Notes under the pieces: generated by a model
Seen by the model: the letters and a program-made list of their open reading frames with translations, nothing else
The model's database searches: none
Told to the model about the DNA's origin: nothing
Translations under genes and position numbers: made by a program
In this document: piece after piece, positions 11,881 through 24,407 of the stretch
Layout: each line of letters opens with the position of its first letter
Numbering within the stretch: position 1 is the stretch's first letter
NCBI GenBank assembly: GCA_032622095.1
Contig: CP136068.1
Coordinates: 115,493,509 to 115,557,508 of the forward strand
Source: Siphonodentalium dalli
Lineage: Eukaryota > Mollusca > Scaphopoda > Gadilida > Siphonodentaliidae
Length of the DNA stretch: 64,000 bases
Reading direction: 5' to 3'

Positions 11881-14279
11881 GTTACTGATTCTGAATCTGG
11901 TTAAAGCTATTCTGTCTTCGATGTGGTTAAAGTCTATATTATTTATTGAAAAGACGATGCTTACTGTATGTATGTTCAAAGAATATGATGTTTTTCGCCA
12001 TTATTGTGGATCTGCGTTTGGTGCCAGATATCTTACCCGCGGACAGAATACGAGTACACTATATAAATTGTTCGAATTCAAAAACAATACACAAAGAAAT
12101 CTCCCAATCAGTATTGATAGTGGCAGAGATAAACTCGCCATTATCGAGTCGGGGCTTCCATTACAAATGTCGACGTATGACCTTTCAAAAGCTTCAACCC
12201 ATAGATTTGAGCCGAGACGCTAAACTGAGAAGTTGATGTAAAGACTGAAAAGAAATGTTCAGAGTCAGAAAGGCATTTAAAGGTCTATTATATATAGTTT
12301 GATAAGAGTATAGAAGATGCATTAGACATTTGTGTTGTAACAATACAGTGCCCGACAGTATGAGTATATGTCTCCGAGTGAAACTTTTCCGTCATACATC
12401 ACCAAAGACACATCAACTGTTCGGGCTTCTGTGCACGCAAGTCGACTCTGGTCTTTCTAAAGCTTCAACCATCACACTGGCATATCACTTCTATTCAAAG
12501 CAAGTACAAAGATGTACAGCATGGCCATTGTCGAACCGTTGCTCCAATCGCTCACGCCAACGTGGGACCTTTCAAAAAACTTTACTGTCAATCTTTGTTG
12601 AGAGCCCGATTGTTTACCAGTGGCTGAACGCAGGGGGTCCGGGAACTTTAATTTGTTCTGTTATGTATTACAAGAAGGGCCCGGATCGATTTTCGGGGAA
12701 ATCACACCAAGTGTGGGGAAATGGCTTCAAAATCACATTTTCGTTTTCAATCTACCGATTTTGTTAACAGGATTATACCCCTCAGTAGACTTTGTTCTTT
12801 AAAACTAACATCCACAAAATATGATAAATCAAAACTTGTTTGATAAAATCCGATCCCAAATTCAAAATCTGATATCAATATCTTCATCCAGGGAAATGCG
12901 TATTATTTGACGATAATTTTATCGAATTCGACTGGCAGGATATTGACATTTTAGACACTGTTGTCAAATCTATCAGGGTTTGAATATGCGTTTGGATTTT
13001 CTAAAACTTGTATATCGCCTTATCGTATTTCATGCATGCTAATTTCAAATAATAATGTCTAACGAAGGTGTATAGAGGTTTAACCAATTAAAAAAAGGTG
13101 CCTTTGGATAAATTTGACTGCGTGTGATTTCCTCGGTAATCGACCTGTGACTATTTTTAAAAAGGTTTCCGGACCCCTGCAGTATATGTGTGACAGAACG
13201 ATCCGAGAACAAAAAATGTTTAATTCTATAATGCGTTATTTTTACACGGAATTGTTTCAAGAGAATAGTGGTGGTTTCCTTCCTGTTAACACGTTAGTAT
13301 TAAAGCATTGGTGTACCCATAGATTCGATGTCGATCACTATATTGAAAGAAATATGAAGATTCAGAAAAGCAAATAAGACCTGTATAGTCTGATACGAGC
13401 ATTACATTCTGTGGATGAGTAATACTTTTGCTAACAATAGGACGTGTTCTTTATGCAGGATCGTGAGAATGTACGGCGATTTAGACTTTTCTGTCAGACT
13501 TCCATTTATTTTCCAGATGTAAAGGTGTATAATGTGACACTGGCACCTCATTTCTATTCACGGTAAAATACAAAGACGCGTCAACGGCATTGTCGATACT
13601 TCTTTTCACGTACGTCGACACTGATCCTTCAAAAGATTCAACCGTCGTAAAACACAAAGAATATCGGATACAGTTTAAGATCAAGAAATTTTATTTGGAC
13701 ATCTGTGAAATGTCTCTTTGTACATTATTTCAACATCTCCTTTTTTGTGGAACTATTATAACGCCGTCGGATGATTAAAGTTATCACCGAAGGTCGTCCA
13801 GTACAAGCTTTCAACAATCTGATGACTATTGGCCTTTAAACCGGTTTAACCACAGGACGAATAGTTATTCTTTATATGACTGTTAGGCGGCCGCCGTTGT
13901 CTAATTCCATACGGCTATAGTGTATTGATAGTACTCATAGTTTGTTGATTCCGGCGTTGAGAGTACACTACCAATATGATGTGTACTATCATAGCTATAG
14001 CTAGGGTATTGCCATCGCCACCTGTATACAGTCCAATTAGTGGCTTGTCTATATCCCCGCCTACTTGTAACTGTGTATCGCGTTCCCAAAAGTTTTCAAA
14101 CACATGCGAATTTCGGATGCCTGTGTAGATGAAATGTTCAGAAAAACATCCTATATATTGTATAGCACTGTGCATGACTACAAATGAAATATGTTCTGCT
14201 AACAATAATATGTAACTATATATATTATTAATGCTGCAGATAATAATAGTAGCTATATCATTTATGACACAATTTTTTC
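11881..14279. repeat. non-coding interval with two diverged ~1.1-kb direct repeats
   Basis: Stretches near 12170-12600 and 13310-13660 share order and text (for example cccatagattYgatg/gccgag ... cagaaa.gca...aa..gacctgtatag and atttctattca..g.aa.tacaaagac). The copies are about 1.1 kb apart and strongly diverged. The open frames at 12330-12767 and 13114-13377 have no recognisable domain and lie inside these repeats, so I do not call them genes. Confidence 0.4.
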
Positions 14280-14299
14280 CAGTTCCTCAAAACCAGTTG

Positions 14300-15990
14300 T
14301 AAACTTTACGACATCTGGAACTAGAAATATATTGGTAGAAAGGTTGGCTGTGTTTGAATGCCTATCGGCGGATTTCTATACATATTTATAAGGCAACCTT
14401 TTGCATGTAGCAAGTTAAATATTTTACCAATTTGTGGATACCAAAGTTATTACGATCGGATGTCGGGAACATGACGTACTAATTGAAATAATCTCGATGG
14501 GTATAAACCCAAATAACCCCACTATATAGATATATTTTGGAAGACAGTTTATTGTCGGAGTTTATCATTGCGCACTATATGACAGGCTGCGTTTAAGTGA
14601 CTTTTCTGAGTTTTCTATAAATAATTTTAGTGACAAATTTTTGCAAGTTGCAAGTTCAGTCTCTGGCCGATTCATGGGTATGAAATTTATTACGATCGGA
14701 CACCGGGAACTTTTCATATTAATCGATATAAACCCAAACTAGAAATATATTGGTCGAAAGTTTGGCTGTGTTTGAATGTCTCTTGTCGGACTTCTGCAAA
14801 TAGTTTTAACGGCAACCGTTTATTTTTTATTTCTATAACTAATTTTAAGGCGACCTTTTGCTTGTTGCAAGTTCAGTCTTTTACCAATTCGTCGATACCA
14901 AATGTACTACCATTGGACGTCGGGAACATGACGTACTAATTGAAATGATCTCGAGGGGTATAAACTCCAAATAACCTCACTAGAGATATTTTGGAAGACA
15001 GTTTATTGTCGGAATTTATCATTGCGTACTATATGACGTTTAAGTGACTTTTGTGGGTTTTCTATAAATATTTTTGGCGACAAATGTTTGCATCTTGCAA
15101 GTTCAGTCTCTGACCGGTTCATGGGTATGAAATTTACTACGATCGGACATCTGAAACTTTCCATATTAATCGATATAAACCCAAACTAGAAATATATTGG
15201 TCGAAAGTTTGGCTGTGTTTGAATGTCTGTTGTCGGATTTCTATAAATAATTTTAAGGCAACCTTTTGCTGGTTGCAAGCTCAGTCTTTTACTAATTTAT
15301 CGATACCAAAGTTATTACGATCGGACGTCGGAAACATGACGTACTAATTGAAATAATCTCGAGGGGTATAAACTCCAAATAACCCCACAGAGATATTTCG
15401 GAAGACAGTTTATTGTCGGAGTTATTCATTGCGCACTATATGACGGGCTGCTTTTAAGTGACTTTTGTGGGTTTTCTATAAATATGTTTGGCGACAAATG
15501 TTTGCATGTTGCAAGTTCAGTCTCTGGCCGGTTCATGGGTATGAAATTTACTACGATCGGACATCGGGGACTTTTCATGTTAATCGATATAAACACAAAC
15601 TAGGAATATATTGGTCGAAAGTTTGTCTGTGTTTGAATTTCTGTTGTCGGATTTCTATAAACAGTTTTAAAGCAACTGTTCGCCTGTTGAAATTCAGTCT
15701 TTTGCCAATTCGTGGATACCAAATTTATTACGATTGGACGTCGGAAACATGTTGTAGTAACTGAAATAATCTCGATGGGTATATATAAACCCCAAATAAC
15801 CCCACTTGAGATATTTTGGAAGACAGTTTATTGTCGGAGTTTATCATTGCGCACTATATGACGGGCTGCGTTTAGGTTACTTTTGTGGGTTTTCTATAAA
15901 TATTTTTAGCGACAAATGTTTGCATGTTGCAAGTTCAGTCCCTGGCCGATTTATGGGTATCAAATTTATTACGATCGGAACTTGAGAATT
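14300..15990. repeat. higher-order tandem repeat (dimer of ~205-bp monomers)
   Basis: The segment aactagRaatatattggtYg recurs at about 14320, 14738, 15186 and 15598, and ttggaagacagtttattgtcgg recurs in step, giving four units of about 410-450 bp. Each unit contains two related halves, both with a ttctataaat..tttt core, a gttgcaag..cagtct core and an attacgatcgga core, so the basic monomer is near 205 bp and the array is a dimeric higher-order repeat. The last monomer breaks off near 15980. No protein is encoded; open frames here are chance. Confidence 0.8.
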
Positions 15991-17030
15991 CAGTGGGAAC
16001 AAAATTTCCATTGAATATAAAATATCTCGCGCAAAAATTGAATAAAGATTCAAATACATTAGAATAATAATATAATTCATGCACAAATTATCACACGGTG
16101 TGTTGTATTCAATACCTTTTACGAACAAACCCGTCGTTGACAACAGATTCGACGCGGCAGTTAGTATAATTAGCTTGAAACTTCTAGTGGGGTTGATACC
16201 CCTCCAGCGCTCTATACAGAGGGGTATCGAGTTTGAACACAATGTTCGCGTCATGTAGTATATTCAGTTATATTTAGTGAGGACTGTACATATGGCATTT
16301 TAGATAGTATGGCCATATCAGTTATCGGTATTACATGTCTTATTTTGTTACCATGTATGTCAATTCGATAGTATACGCAAGACATACCTTGGTGTGGTCA
16401 TGTGCATGGTTGACTGGCGTTCTATGGTTGACGTCCCGTAAAGTGATTGTGATTTTATACTCGATCCCTCAGCTTTCTTCACAGGTTTTGTCAACGCAAA
16501 TCACAGTACAGTATGATTACACATCGCCGGGAGTATTATGCATATCAACATGCTATTTTTCGGTTTTATAGCTACATTGTGCCGGCATTATTTTGATCAT
16601 TGCCTGGTAATACATATATCTGAATTTTAGGTTTAACTCCGATGTGTGTTATTATCGGGCATATATGCATTGCATGTATAGTCACTATATGCATATTGAT
16701 ATGAAATACTAGAATTGCCATGACACTGTCAAAGGACATATTGGGATGCCGCAATGCATGTGCCTGGATGTTTAATATTAAAGCCATTTGCAACGTTTTG
16801 ATTTTTCAAATCATCTGTCAGCTTTAAAATTAAGGAGTTTTTTTTTCTCGTTAGCTTTGTTTTTTTTTATTTCCTTGCTGATTTTGGAACGGGTCACATT
16901 TGTTTGATCCTATTTTTCTACAGACTCGAGTAATAGTGTATATAAGCCCAGATTTGTGTCATAATTGTGTGAATTACACCAGTGTTCTATTATGAATTAA
17001 TGCATGTTCATTATGATATGAACAGCTCAT
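15991..17030. other. non-coding stretch before the LINE
   Basis: No gene is supported. A 10-bp perfect stem (GATACCCCTC at 16195-16204 with GAGGGGTATC at 16219-16228) is the clearest local structure. The gcatggttgactggcgtt segment near 16405 recurs near 38100, so part of this interval is a dispersed repeat. Confidence 0.4.
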
Positions 17031-17319
17031 ATCTATGCAGTTTTCCTGCTCGAGATGGTTGGGGTGTGGTCACCTTGAATTTTGAGGGTAATTTTCGGGC
17101 AATAAATTATGTGTGTACGTAAATCTAGTGTCTAAAATAACATTTTTGTTCTCTGAAAGTAAACCAGTACACATTGTGAAAACCGCAATAACTTCAGAAA
17201 GTGCAATTTCTTCATCTGACGTGGCATGTAGGCTCGTGCCTCTCCTATTTTCGTGCAAAAAAACAAAACATAAACAATACAGGATTTTCCCCCAAGTGTG
17301 TCAATTTTCGCAAAATAGT

Positions 17320-18453
17320 ATGGCATCTGGACTTGCTAGTGATGGCTATGCATCTGACATGGACAAGACTGTTGGTACAGGTAGTAATCCCCTTCCAGAA
17401 TGTGGTAACAAGAGGAAAAATAAAGTTGACACTTCGCCTTTCGATCAACGCTCAACGAGAATACGACCATCAGCCCCAGAGTTTAAGCTGCCTGAGCTTG
17501 GCGAGTATGACAGTGATTCTGCATTACTTTCACAAGCTAAATCCACCAAATCTAAAGTCAAACCTAGAACCACTATGAAAAACACTAATTCCACTTCTGC
17601 TATTGTTGAATCTTCTGAATTCCAAAACATGTGCCAGTCATTAATCATTCCTCAACTGCAGCAAAGTCTAAAGGAGTTGGTTGAAACCAAAATTGTTGGA
17701 ATTGTTAACTCTGCGATCAAAGATGCAGTAGACACAGCTATGAGTGGTATCCCTGATGCTGTAAAGTCTTCAGTTAATAAAGTTGTTACTGATTCTCTAA
17801 AGGATGTGTCTGCAATGAAAATTGATATCAACCAGTTAAAATCTCTTAACCATCAACTCATGAAAAAGATACATGACTTGGAGAGCAAACTTGAACATAA
17901 TTGCCAGGACAGGGTAGAGTCACTGGAGCAGCATGGTAGAGGTAATAGCCTGAGGTTTCTGAACATTCCACTTAATGATGACACCCAAGACCAGTGGAAA
18001 ATTCCTAGCAGAAAACTGATTGTCATCTTCTGCAAAGACAACTTGGGCCTCGAAATTAAACCCACCGACATTGATAAAGCTCACCCCCTGAGTAAAATAA
18101 GAGAAATTCCAAGTAAATTCAGCACTCCAGCCTCTGATTCCACTGGACCACTTGATGCACATAAGATTCGTGTTGTTAATGTTATAGTTAGATTTAAAGA
18201 CTGGTATGTGAGGAAAAGTATATTCGACTCCAAGAAAATGCTGAAAGGGACATCGCGTGCATTTATTTGCGAATACCAGGAGATCGTGAAAATTCTTGCT
18301 GGCTACATGTATGACAAGAAAATTTACTCATTCTGGACTGCTGAGGGGAAAATATTCTTCAAACTAACTGCCAATTCCAATAAACTCATGATCAATGTGA
18401 AAGAGCTTGCCAAAGATCAGATCGACAGAGCCATTGCCGAACAAGATAGATAA
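17320..18453 (+). CDS. LINE ORF1 protein, RNA-binding coiled-coil type
   Basis: An uninterrupted 377-residue frame from the first ATG (MASGLASDGYAS). The frame is open further upstream but without an ATG. The N-terminal third is Ser/Thr/Lys-rich and probably disordered. The middle (about residues 170-205) has heptad-like Leu/Ile spacing ending in MKKIHDLESKLEHN, a likely coiled coil. It is followed by RVESLEQHGRGNSLRFLNIPL and DIDKAHPLSK, which match the pattern of the RRM-like domain in L1-type ORF1 proteins (N-x-[LI]-x-[FI]-x-x-[IL]-P, then I-x-[RK]-A-H). Such proteins bind LINE RNA as trimers; that role is inferred. It is intact, in contrast to the damaged ORF2 downstream. Confidence 0.7.
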   Translation: MASGLASDGYASDMDKTVGTGSNPLPECGNKRKNKVDTSPFDQRSTRIRPSAPEFKLPELGEYDSDSALLSQAKSTKSKVKPRTTMKNTNSTSAIVESSEFQNMCQSLIIPQLQQSLKELVETKIVGIVNSAIKDAVDTAMSGIPDAVKSSVNKVVTDSLKDVSAMKIDINQLKSLNHQLMKKIHDLESKLEHNCQDRVESLEQHGRGNSLRFLNIPLNDDTQDQWKIPSRKLIVIFCKDNLGLEIKPTDIDKAHPLSKIREIPSKFSTPASDSTGPLDAHKIRVVNVIVRFKDWYVRKSIFDSKKMLKGTSRAFICEYQEIVKILAGYMYDKKIYSFWTAEGKIFFKLTANSNKLMINVKELAKDQIDRAIAEQDR

Positions 18454-20529
18454 AGTGACAATTAAAGGTCCCAAATTGACCACATTGGTGTGTTTGATAC
18501 AATCACTGTATATAATATGCATTAACTAGTCAACTAATATATATGTAACCTACAGCCAATAAAAGCAAAATGCAGTTGGGCTTCGCTATCGTCCCTGTTT
18601 AGAATATATAGAGATAAGTTTCTTCTTACCTTGTAATAAAAACAAAACAAAAAAAAATCAACCCAAAGTCTTAATATGGGGTTATTTCCCAATAAAAAAA
18701 ACATAAAGAAAATAAGAGTGCAAAGTTGATACGAAAACAACTGAACATAATTACAGATTAATTTCTTACTATTATAAAAAAAAAAAAAAATCAAACAATC
18801 ATAAGGAAAAACAATTACCCCACACACAAACCCAACCTGCATCTAGCTTTCTTTGACCAAGCGGTACAGTGAAATGTATCCCACCTTTTATAGAAATGCT
18901 GATATATATTCGGAAAAACTTTTGAATCTGCACATTTTCCACGAGTCACAGATATATATGTATCGGCTAAATTTCCATCAATAGTAACATCCATCTTCTG
19001 TTATCATCAGATTGAAAAATTAACAGTACTATGAAAGGTAACTCGCTGTTGTCGTTCCACTCGTTTGTGAACTATACGAAAAGTGACCAGTGAACTGGGT
19101 CAGCATATGGCCCACATTCCTGATGTTCTGAAACAGTCCGAGCAAAATAGGCGAAATGATAGGCCCACACATTATCTGTACCCGTACTTACTTTGACCAA
19201 GGAACAAGCTAGAAACCTCCAGGTCACACATCCCAAATGTTATCAGCCCGCTTTACCTCTGAACTAAGCTTTTAATGTTGTTTGTATTCGCTGGTTACAA
19301 AACGACTCGTGTCTTTCAACCGTTGTATAACTTGGATTTTGACCTGATTCTCAGTCCGCCCCAGATGAGATCGACCTAGTTTCCGGTATTTACTCGTCAC
19401 GCCATGAAAATCAGCTATACTTATACATCTGTACTGGACATCGGTCATGTGTTCTGGTACAGTAAGAGCAATCTATGTGACCCAGTGATGTCCGTTTACC
19501 TTGACCTACCTATGCCACATCACATGCCTTTAGCGTTTTATATATACGGTAATGAAAGCCAAGGCCATACGTGGTCCTATGTACAGCCAAAGTGTGCCTT
19601 TTGATATAGCCGAGAAATGACACATATCCATGCATACATGTATATAACTTGTTATTTATGTTTTGTTGCCTTTTGATTGTTTTTCTTGGTTTTCTCGGTT
19701 GTGTTTCATATTATGCTATGTGTTTATATTGCCTCCTATATATTGATGTATTCTGACTTAAAACAATATCAACAGCACTCAAAATCTTTAGGGGTGGAGA
19801 GACCAATCGTGAAGGGATGTCCACTTGAATTGGAGCGCCTCCCAGTGGGATTTAATTCAAATTGGGGAAACTCAGGAACGTATCTAACCTACCTCAATCT
19901 TGGTGAAATATATAACAACGCTCTTCGTTATCATTTCGATACATTGACTTCGAGATATACACATGAATATCCCTTAAATATTTTGTGTTGCGTAGATATA
20001 CCTCGCATTAAAATCCCATAAATTAACAACCTAAATCTAAACCTATAATAAATCACTAGGTGGCATGCATGGATTTCGGTATTAACCGCCATGAATGTTG
20101 TCAACTTTGCCAACATTATACAAAATAAGTAATTCTGTCTATATATATCATTTCTGGTGATACATTAATGTTGGTCTCGCCCCCCATTTGAGTCTGCCTC
20201 CACGTAACAGCAGTGCTTAATGTCTGCACATTACCATTAGGTTACCTGTCCAGAAATACTGAGAACCGCTTTTGTTAACTTTATACACGTTCGCTAGAAT
20301 GTTTTTCTCTTTACATCGATGAAGCCCATTAAATTGCCCTTAGAATTTGCAAAGGCTGACAGTCAGGATAAGACTGTCAATGTGAATTTGGTTTCGTAAT
20401 GTTGATTACATTGTATATAAATACACATTTACAAAGATAACACGTTTAACAATACGAAAAATCGGATCCCCGACACATACAAGTTTATCACCCCTGGTCC
20501 ATGGTTAGTTGAGCTGATTATTCTGATGT
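18454..20529. other. ORF1-ORF2 interval of the LINE, content unexplained
   Basis: About 2.1 kb with A-runs (18640-18790) and no recognisable domain. The open frame 19677-20021 starts hydrophobic (FFLVFSVVFHIMLCVYIAS) but begins without an ATG and resembles nothing I know. It could be LINE inter-ORF sequence enlarged by insertion, or a decayed ORF2 start. Confidence 0.35.
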
Positions 20530-23500
20530 TTGGGATTCCCTTTCCGAAGCACAAATTGGAACTTTACTGTTGTACCATCTCTCATGGGGATTAGTATCCA
20601 ACAGTATCGTGCTTCCATGGGGCTTTTCACTTACGTTAATTATGGCTTTGATCTCCGAAAGTACTGTATAAAAACAGCTTTCCGACTGGTGCCGCTTGTT
20701 GCTCTACTCCTGATTATTTGTGGAGATATCCATCCACATCCTGGAACAAATTCGACCTCCTCTTCGGATGAGCTGCATCATATCTCGATATTTCACCTAA
20801 ACATACGGAGCTTAAGACACAAACTCGCCAAAATTGCCTACTTACTAAACGATTATGATGTGATTTGTTTCACCGAAACACACATTGATGATACGTTTCC
20901 ATCCGAAAATATATTGATGCAATCCGTTTGTGAACCAATAAGAAATAATGGATCAAACTCTGGGGGAGGCATTGCAGTTTATTTTTTAAATCATATAGCA
21001 TTTTCGCGTATACCGGATATGCCCCAAACTAGCTACTTATTGTGCATATCCTACAGATCTGATAAATTTTGCGATCCTGAATATTGTACATTTTTAGATG
21101 AGTCTATCGACATTGCATTGGATCTTAACTTGCCGCTAATACTCACAGGAGATTTCAATTCAAATGCGATCATCCCCGGCTCTAAAATAAACACTATAAA
21201 AGATGCCTACCGTTTAAGAAACCTGATTGAGTCTCCCACTAGAGTAACAGAAACTACTAGTACCCTCCTCGATCCCATTCTAGTCAGTGAAGATGTTGTT
21301 TCTTACCATGCTGATGTTTTGGATCTCGGTATATCAGACCACTATGCAGTATATGCATACGTTACCGTTGAGTATAGTCCACAAAAGTCATTTTATCGTA
21401 CTGTTTGGCAGTACCGAAATGCTGATTTTGAACGAGCTCGGTCACTGATTTTTTAACTAGATTGGAATAACATTCTGAAAGGTACTGAAGACATAAACTC
21501 GGCGACTTGTGTATTCTCTAGAAAAATTTTCTCAATAATGAGAGAAACAGTTCCCAGAAAGAAGGTTCTTATCCGAAAAAACGACAAGTGTTGGTTCAAT
21601 ACTGAACTAAGATCTGTCATCCGTAGTAGAAATCGTTTACGCCACATAGCCCAAAAATCGGGGAAACCGAAAGATTGGATCAGGTACAAAAAGAGTCGAA
21701 ATTCTGTGAATAACATGAAAAGGTATGCAAAAGCTAAATTTGATCAAGATCTCGAGACTTCAATAAAGTCCGATTCATCAGCAAAAATATTTTTGGCACA
21801 TTTTCAAAGAGCTTCTTGATAATGCACCGAACTCCTGCATTCCACCCCTGCGAAACAGCAGCGGAAATTTGGTGTTTGATGACGATTCCAAAGCCTGTCT
21901 CCTTAATGAAAAATTTGTTGCTAATTCAGATATCGACAATTCTAAATGCAACCTTCCTATTTTCCGAAAAAAATGTGATAATAATATATCAGATTTACCT
22001 GTCACGATCGATGATATAACTGAAGCCATACAATCGACCAAACCAAATAAGGCACACGGTCACGACGGAATTACCGTTCGCATGTTACTAGGAACGGTTG
22101 ACCGAGTGGTAGTCCCTCTTCGCATTTTATTTTTAATGTCATTTGAATCGGGATGCTTTCCAGATTCTTGGAAACAGGCGAATGTTATTCCAATTCATAA
22201 AAAAACGACCGATCCGCTACTGACAAGTACCGACCAATCTCACTGTTACCCATTCTTGGAAAGATTTTTGAAAAAGTAGCATTGAAATACCTTTCCAAAC
22301 ATTTCTTTAATAACGGATTAATATATGATTATCAGTCCGGTTTCATTCCTGGCCACAGCACACTATACCAGCTGCTGGAAATACAACACTCCTTGTGCCA
22401 AGCTCTCGATCAGAAATTATGCACATGTGCTATTTTTGCGATATTTCCAAGGCTTTTGAACGAGTCTGGCACGAGGGACTGTTATTTAAGTTTGAACAAT
22501 GCGGAGTAAATGGACGACTTCTGGCCTGGATTTATCTAACAGGACACAAAGAGTAATAGTTGGACAAACATTTTCGAGTCCCCTGCAACTGAAAGCAGGA
22601 GTGCCCCAAGGATAAATCATTGGCCCATTCTTCTTCCTAGTTTTTATAAATGATATACATGAGAATTTAATATCGTTCACGCGTATATACGCCGACGACA
22701 CGTGTTTTACCTCATTCGAAGACGCTAGTACCTTATGTGAACATAACCTGCAAACAGACGTAGAAAGTATATCTGTGTGGTCCAAACAATGGCTGGTACA
22801 ATTCAACTCTTCCAAGACAAAAATGATAAATTTTTCCTTTTCATCTAATTACAATACTCTAAGTGTCGCAATGGACGGTCAGTTAATAGAGCAGGTGGAC
22901 ACACATAGACATCTTGGTGTGTTTCTTCAGTCTAACCTCAATTGGGACAAGCAAATAGAAAATTTGTGTGGACGTTTAAGATCTCGCCTATCGCAATTGA
23001 GACGATTGAAATTCACAGTTAATCGGCGAACCTTGGAATGTATGTACAAAACCTTTATTTTGCCGCTTATGGATTACGGAGATGTAATTTGGGCTCACGC
23101 ACCGAACACTCTTCTAAGAGTCTTCTTGTACTGCTTGATCGGATACATTATGATACCGCTCGAATAAATAAATCTGTTTCGAATGAAAAACTCCTCACTG
23201 AACTAGGATGGCCTACACTTTACACCAGACGCGAACACCATAAATTTAATACTTGGGGCATCGATACCCATTATTATTCTTACAGAAACGCAACAATACA
23301 GAACATGTTAAATCGACCTTTCTGCCTGAGATGGTAATTAAATGGAATGCAGTGGTAATAAATGGTTCATCTGATCGCACCAAAACCGACATATTGAAAT
23401 TAATGTATGACAAATTGCCTATACTTCCCCCAAAACCGCCGCCATACTTCAATTCAGGCTCTAGCAAATGGAACATCGTGCACACCAAGCTAAGGAATAA

Positions 23501-24019
23501 CTGCAGCGATTTAAATTTTGATAAACTTGAAAACTATATTTCTATAACAGCTCACTATCAATGTGGGTTTTATATTGAAGACGCCTCACATTTTTTCTTC
23601 CAGTGCCCGTTATTTGAAGAGAGTCGCTTAATGTTCATCCAACGCCTTTGGCTAAATGGAATTTTCGTTGATAGGGTTGAAGATATCCTCTTTGGTCAAA
23701 GCAACCTAAACACTCTTTGGTCGAAGCAACCTAAAAACTGACTATGACTGGAGTACGCAGGAGGCGCTATTTATACTCTCCGCGCTCACGCAGAGAACGT
23801 TTTGAAAAGAGCGTGAGACTTGACAAAGTAGAAAAGCAATGGGTCGTAATAAGAGCGCAATACAAACGTGATAAGCGGCATAGTTTTCCGCGCTCCTCCT
23901 GCGTGTTATTCATATTTGAAGATATCCTCTTTGGTCAAAGAAACCTATCCAATACTTTAAATGATAAATTGTTTCGCAATACGCAAACTTTCATTGCATC
24001 ATCGTGTAGAATTTATTGA
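20530..24019 (+). pseudogene. LINE ORF2: AP endonuclease and reverse transcriptase, broken
   Basis: The first part (20530-21456) is an endonuclease-exonuclease-phosphatase domain: HLNIRSLRHK, FTETHIDD, LTGDFNSN and SDHYAV give the expected catalytic N, E, D-x-N and D-H. Before it lies LLIICGDIHPHPGT, a degenerate 2A-like motif. An in-frame TAA stops it at 21454. The same frame resumes (21457-21819) and then shifts: finger/palm pieces lie at 21869-22279, YQSGFIPGHST at 22282-22420, DISKAFERVWHEG follows another shift, GVPQG is followed by a stop at 22613, and the catalytic YADD lies near 22688. The thumb runs to 23167 and the Cys/His tail (CGFYIEDASHFFFQCPLF) lies at 23253-23741. A MITE-like insert at 23727-23918 interrupts the last ~35 codons. 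Confidence 0.8.
23727..23918 (+). mobile_element. MITE-like insertion in the LINE 3' coding end
   Basis: About 190 bp, nearly identical (a few substitutions) to 41938-42128 and present in opposite, more altered form within 40630-40950. It has inverted CGCAGGAGG / CCTCCTGCG segments near its ends and a TATTTATA stretch near the left one. It interrupts the LINE reading frame and is bounded by a duplicated ~31-bp LINE segment (23677-23707 and 23916-23946, one mismatch), with a partial third copy at 23714-23733. Confidence 0.7.
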
Positions 24020-24407
24020 CGGAAAATCTTCAAAATCCAAATAAGCCTATATCTTCATACATTCCCCATATTGCCATCAAAATACTCGGCTCAGCTCGCC
24101 ATAGGACCTACATACCATCCTTGATATCTGTCTACTCACTTTATACCTCACCCTCATTCTCGACCCTCCTCGTTTTAGGTACTACATTCCAATTATAAGC
24201 TAATATTGAGTACTACATAATTCCATATACAATCAATAATTTGCATCTTAATATTGTTAAGGGAGAGGAGCAATATTCTAAGTTGAATAACTTGTGCTCC
24301 CGTCCCTTTTGATTAACTCATATCTTATTTCAGTTTCTAATTTGTTAAATGTATTATGTAATGAGGGTCAAATAAAATATGTTCAAACAAACAAACAATC
24401 TATGCAG

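Larger units (their letters stand above)
17041..24397 (+). mobile_element. near full-length non-LTR retrotransposon (LINE), inactive
   Basis: ORF1 (17320-18453), an endonuclease-RT ORF2 (20530-24019) and a 3' end with AATAAA (24371) followed by (CAAA)n (24385-24397) lie in the right order on one strand. The 10 bases ATCTATGCAG occur immediately upstream (17031-17040) and immediately downstream (24398-24407), which would be a target-site duplication and makes this one 7.36-kb element. The ~2-kb gap between the ORFs is unusually long, so an internal insertion or decay is likely. The protein motifs suit the CR1/L2/Jockey side of the LINE tree. It is inactive: stops and frameshifts break ORF2. 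Confidence 0.6.

Noticed and set aside
11750-12767. forward frames of 157 and 145 codons
   Set aside because: The first overlaps the LINE tail on the opposite strand, the second lies in a diverged repeat, and neither shows a known domain.
17113-17319. longer ORF1 start upstream of 17320
   Set aside because: The frame is open but begins with GTG; the first ATG is 17320 and the upstream residues look unlike ORF1 proteins.
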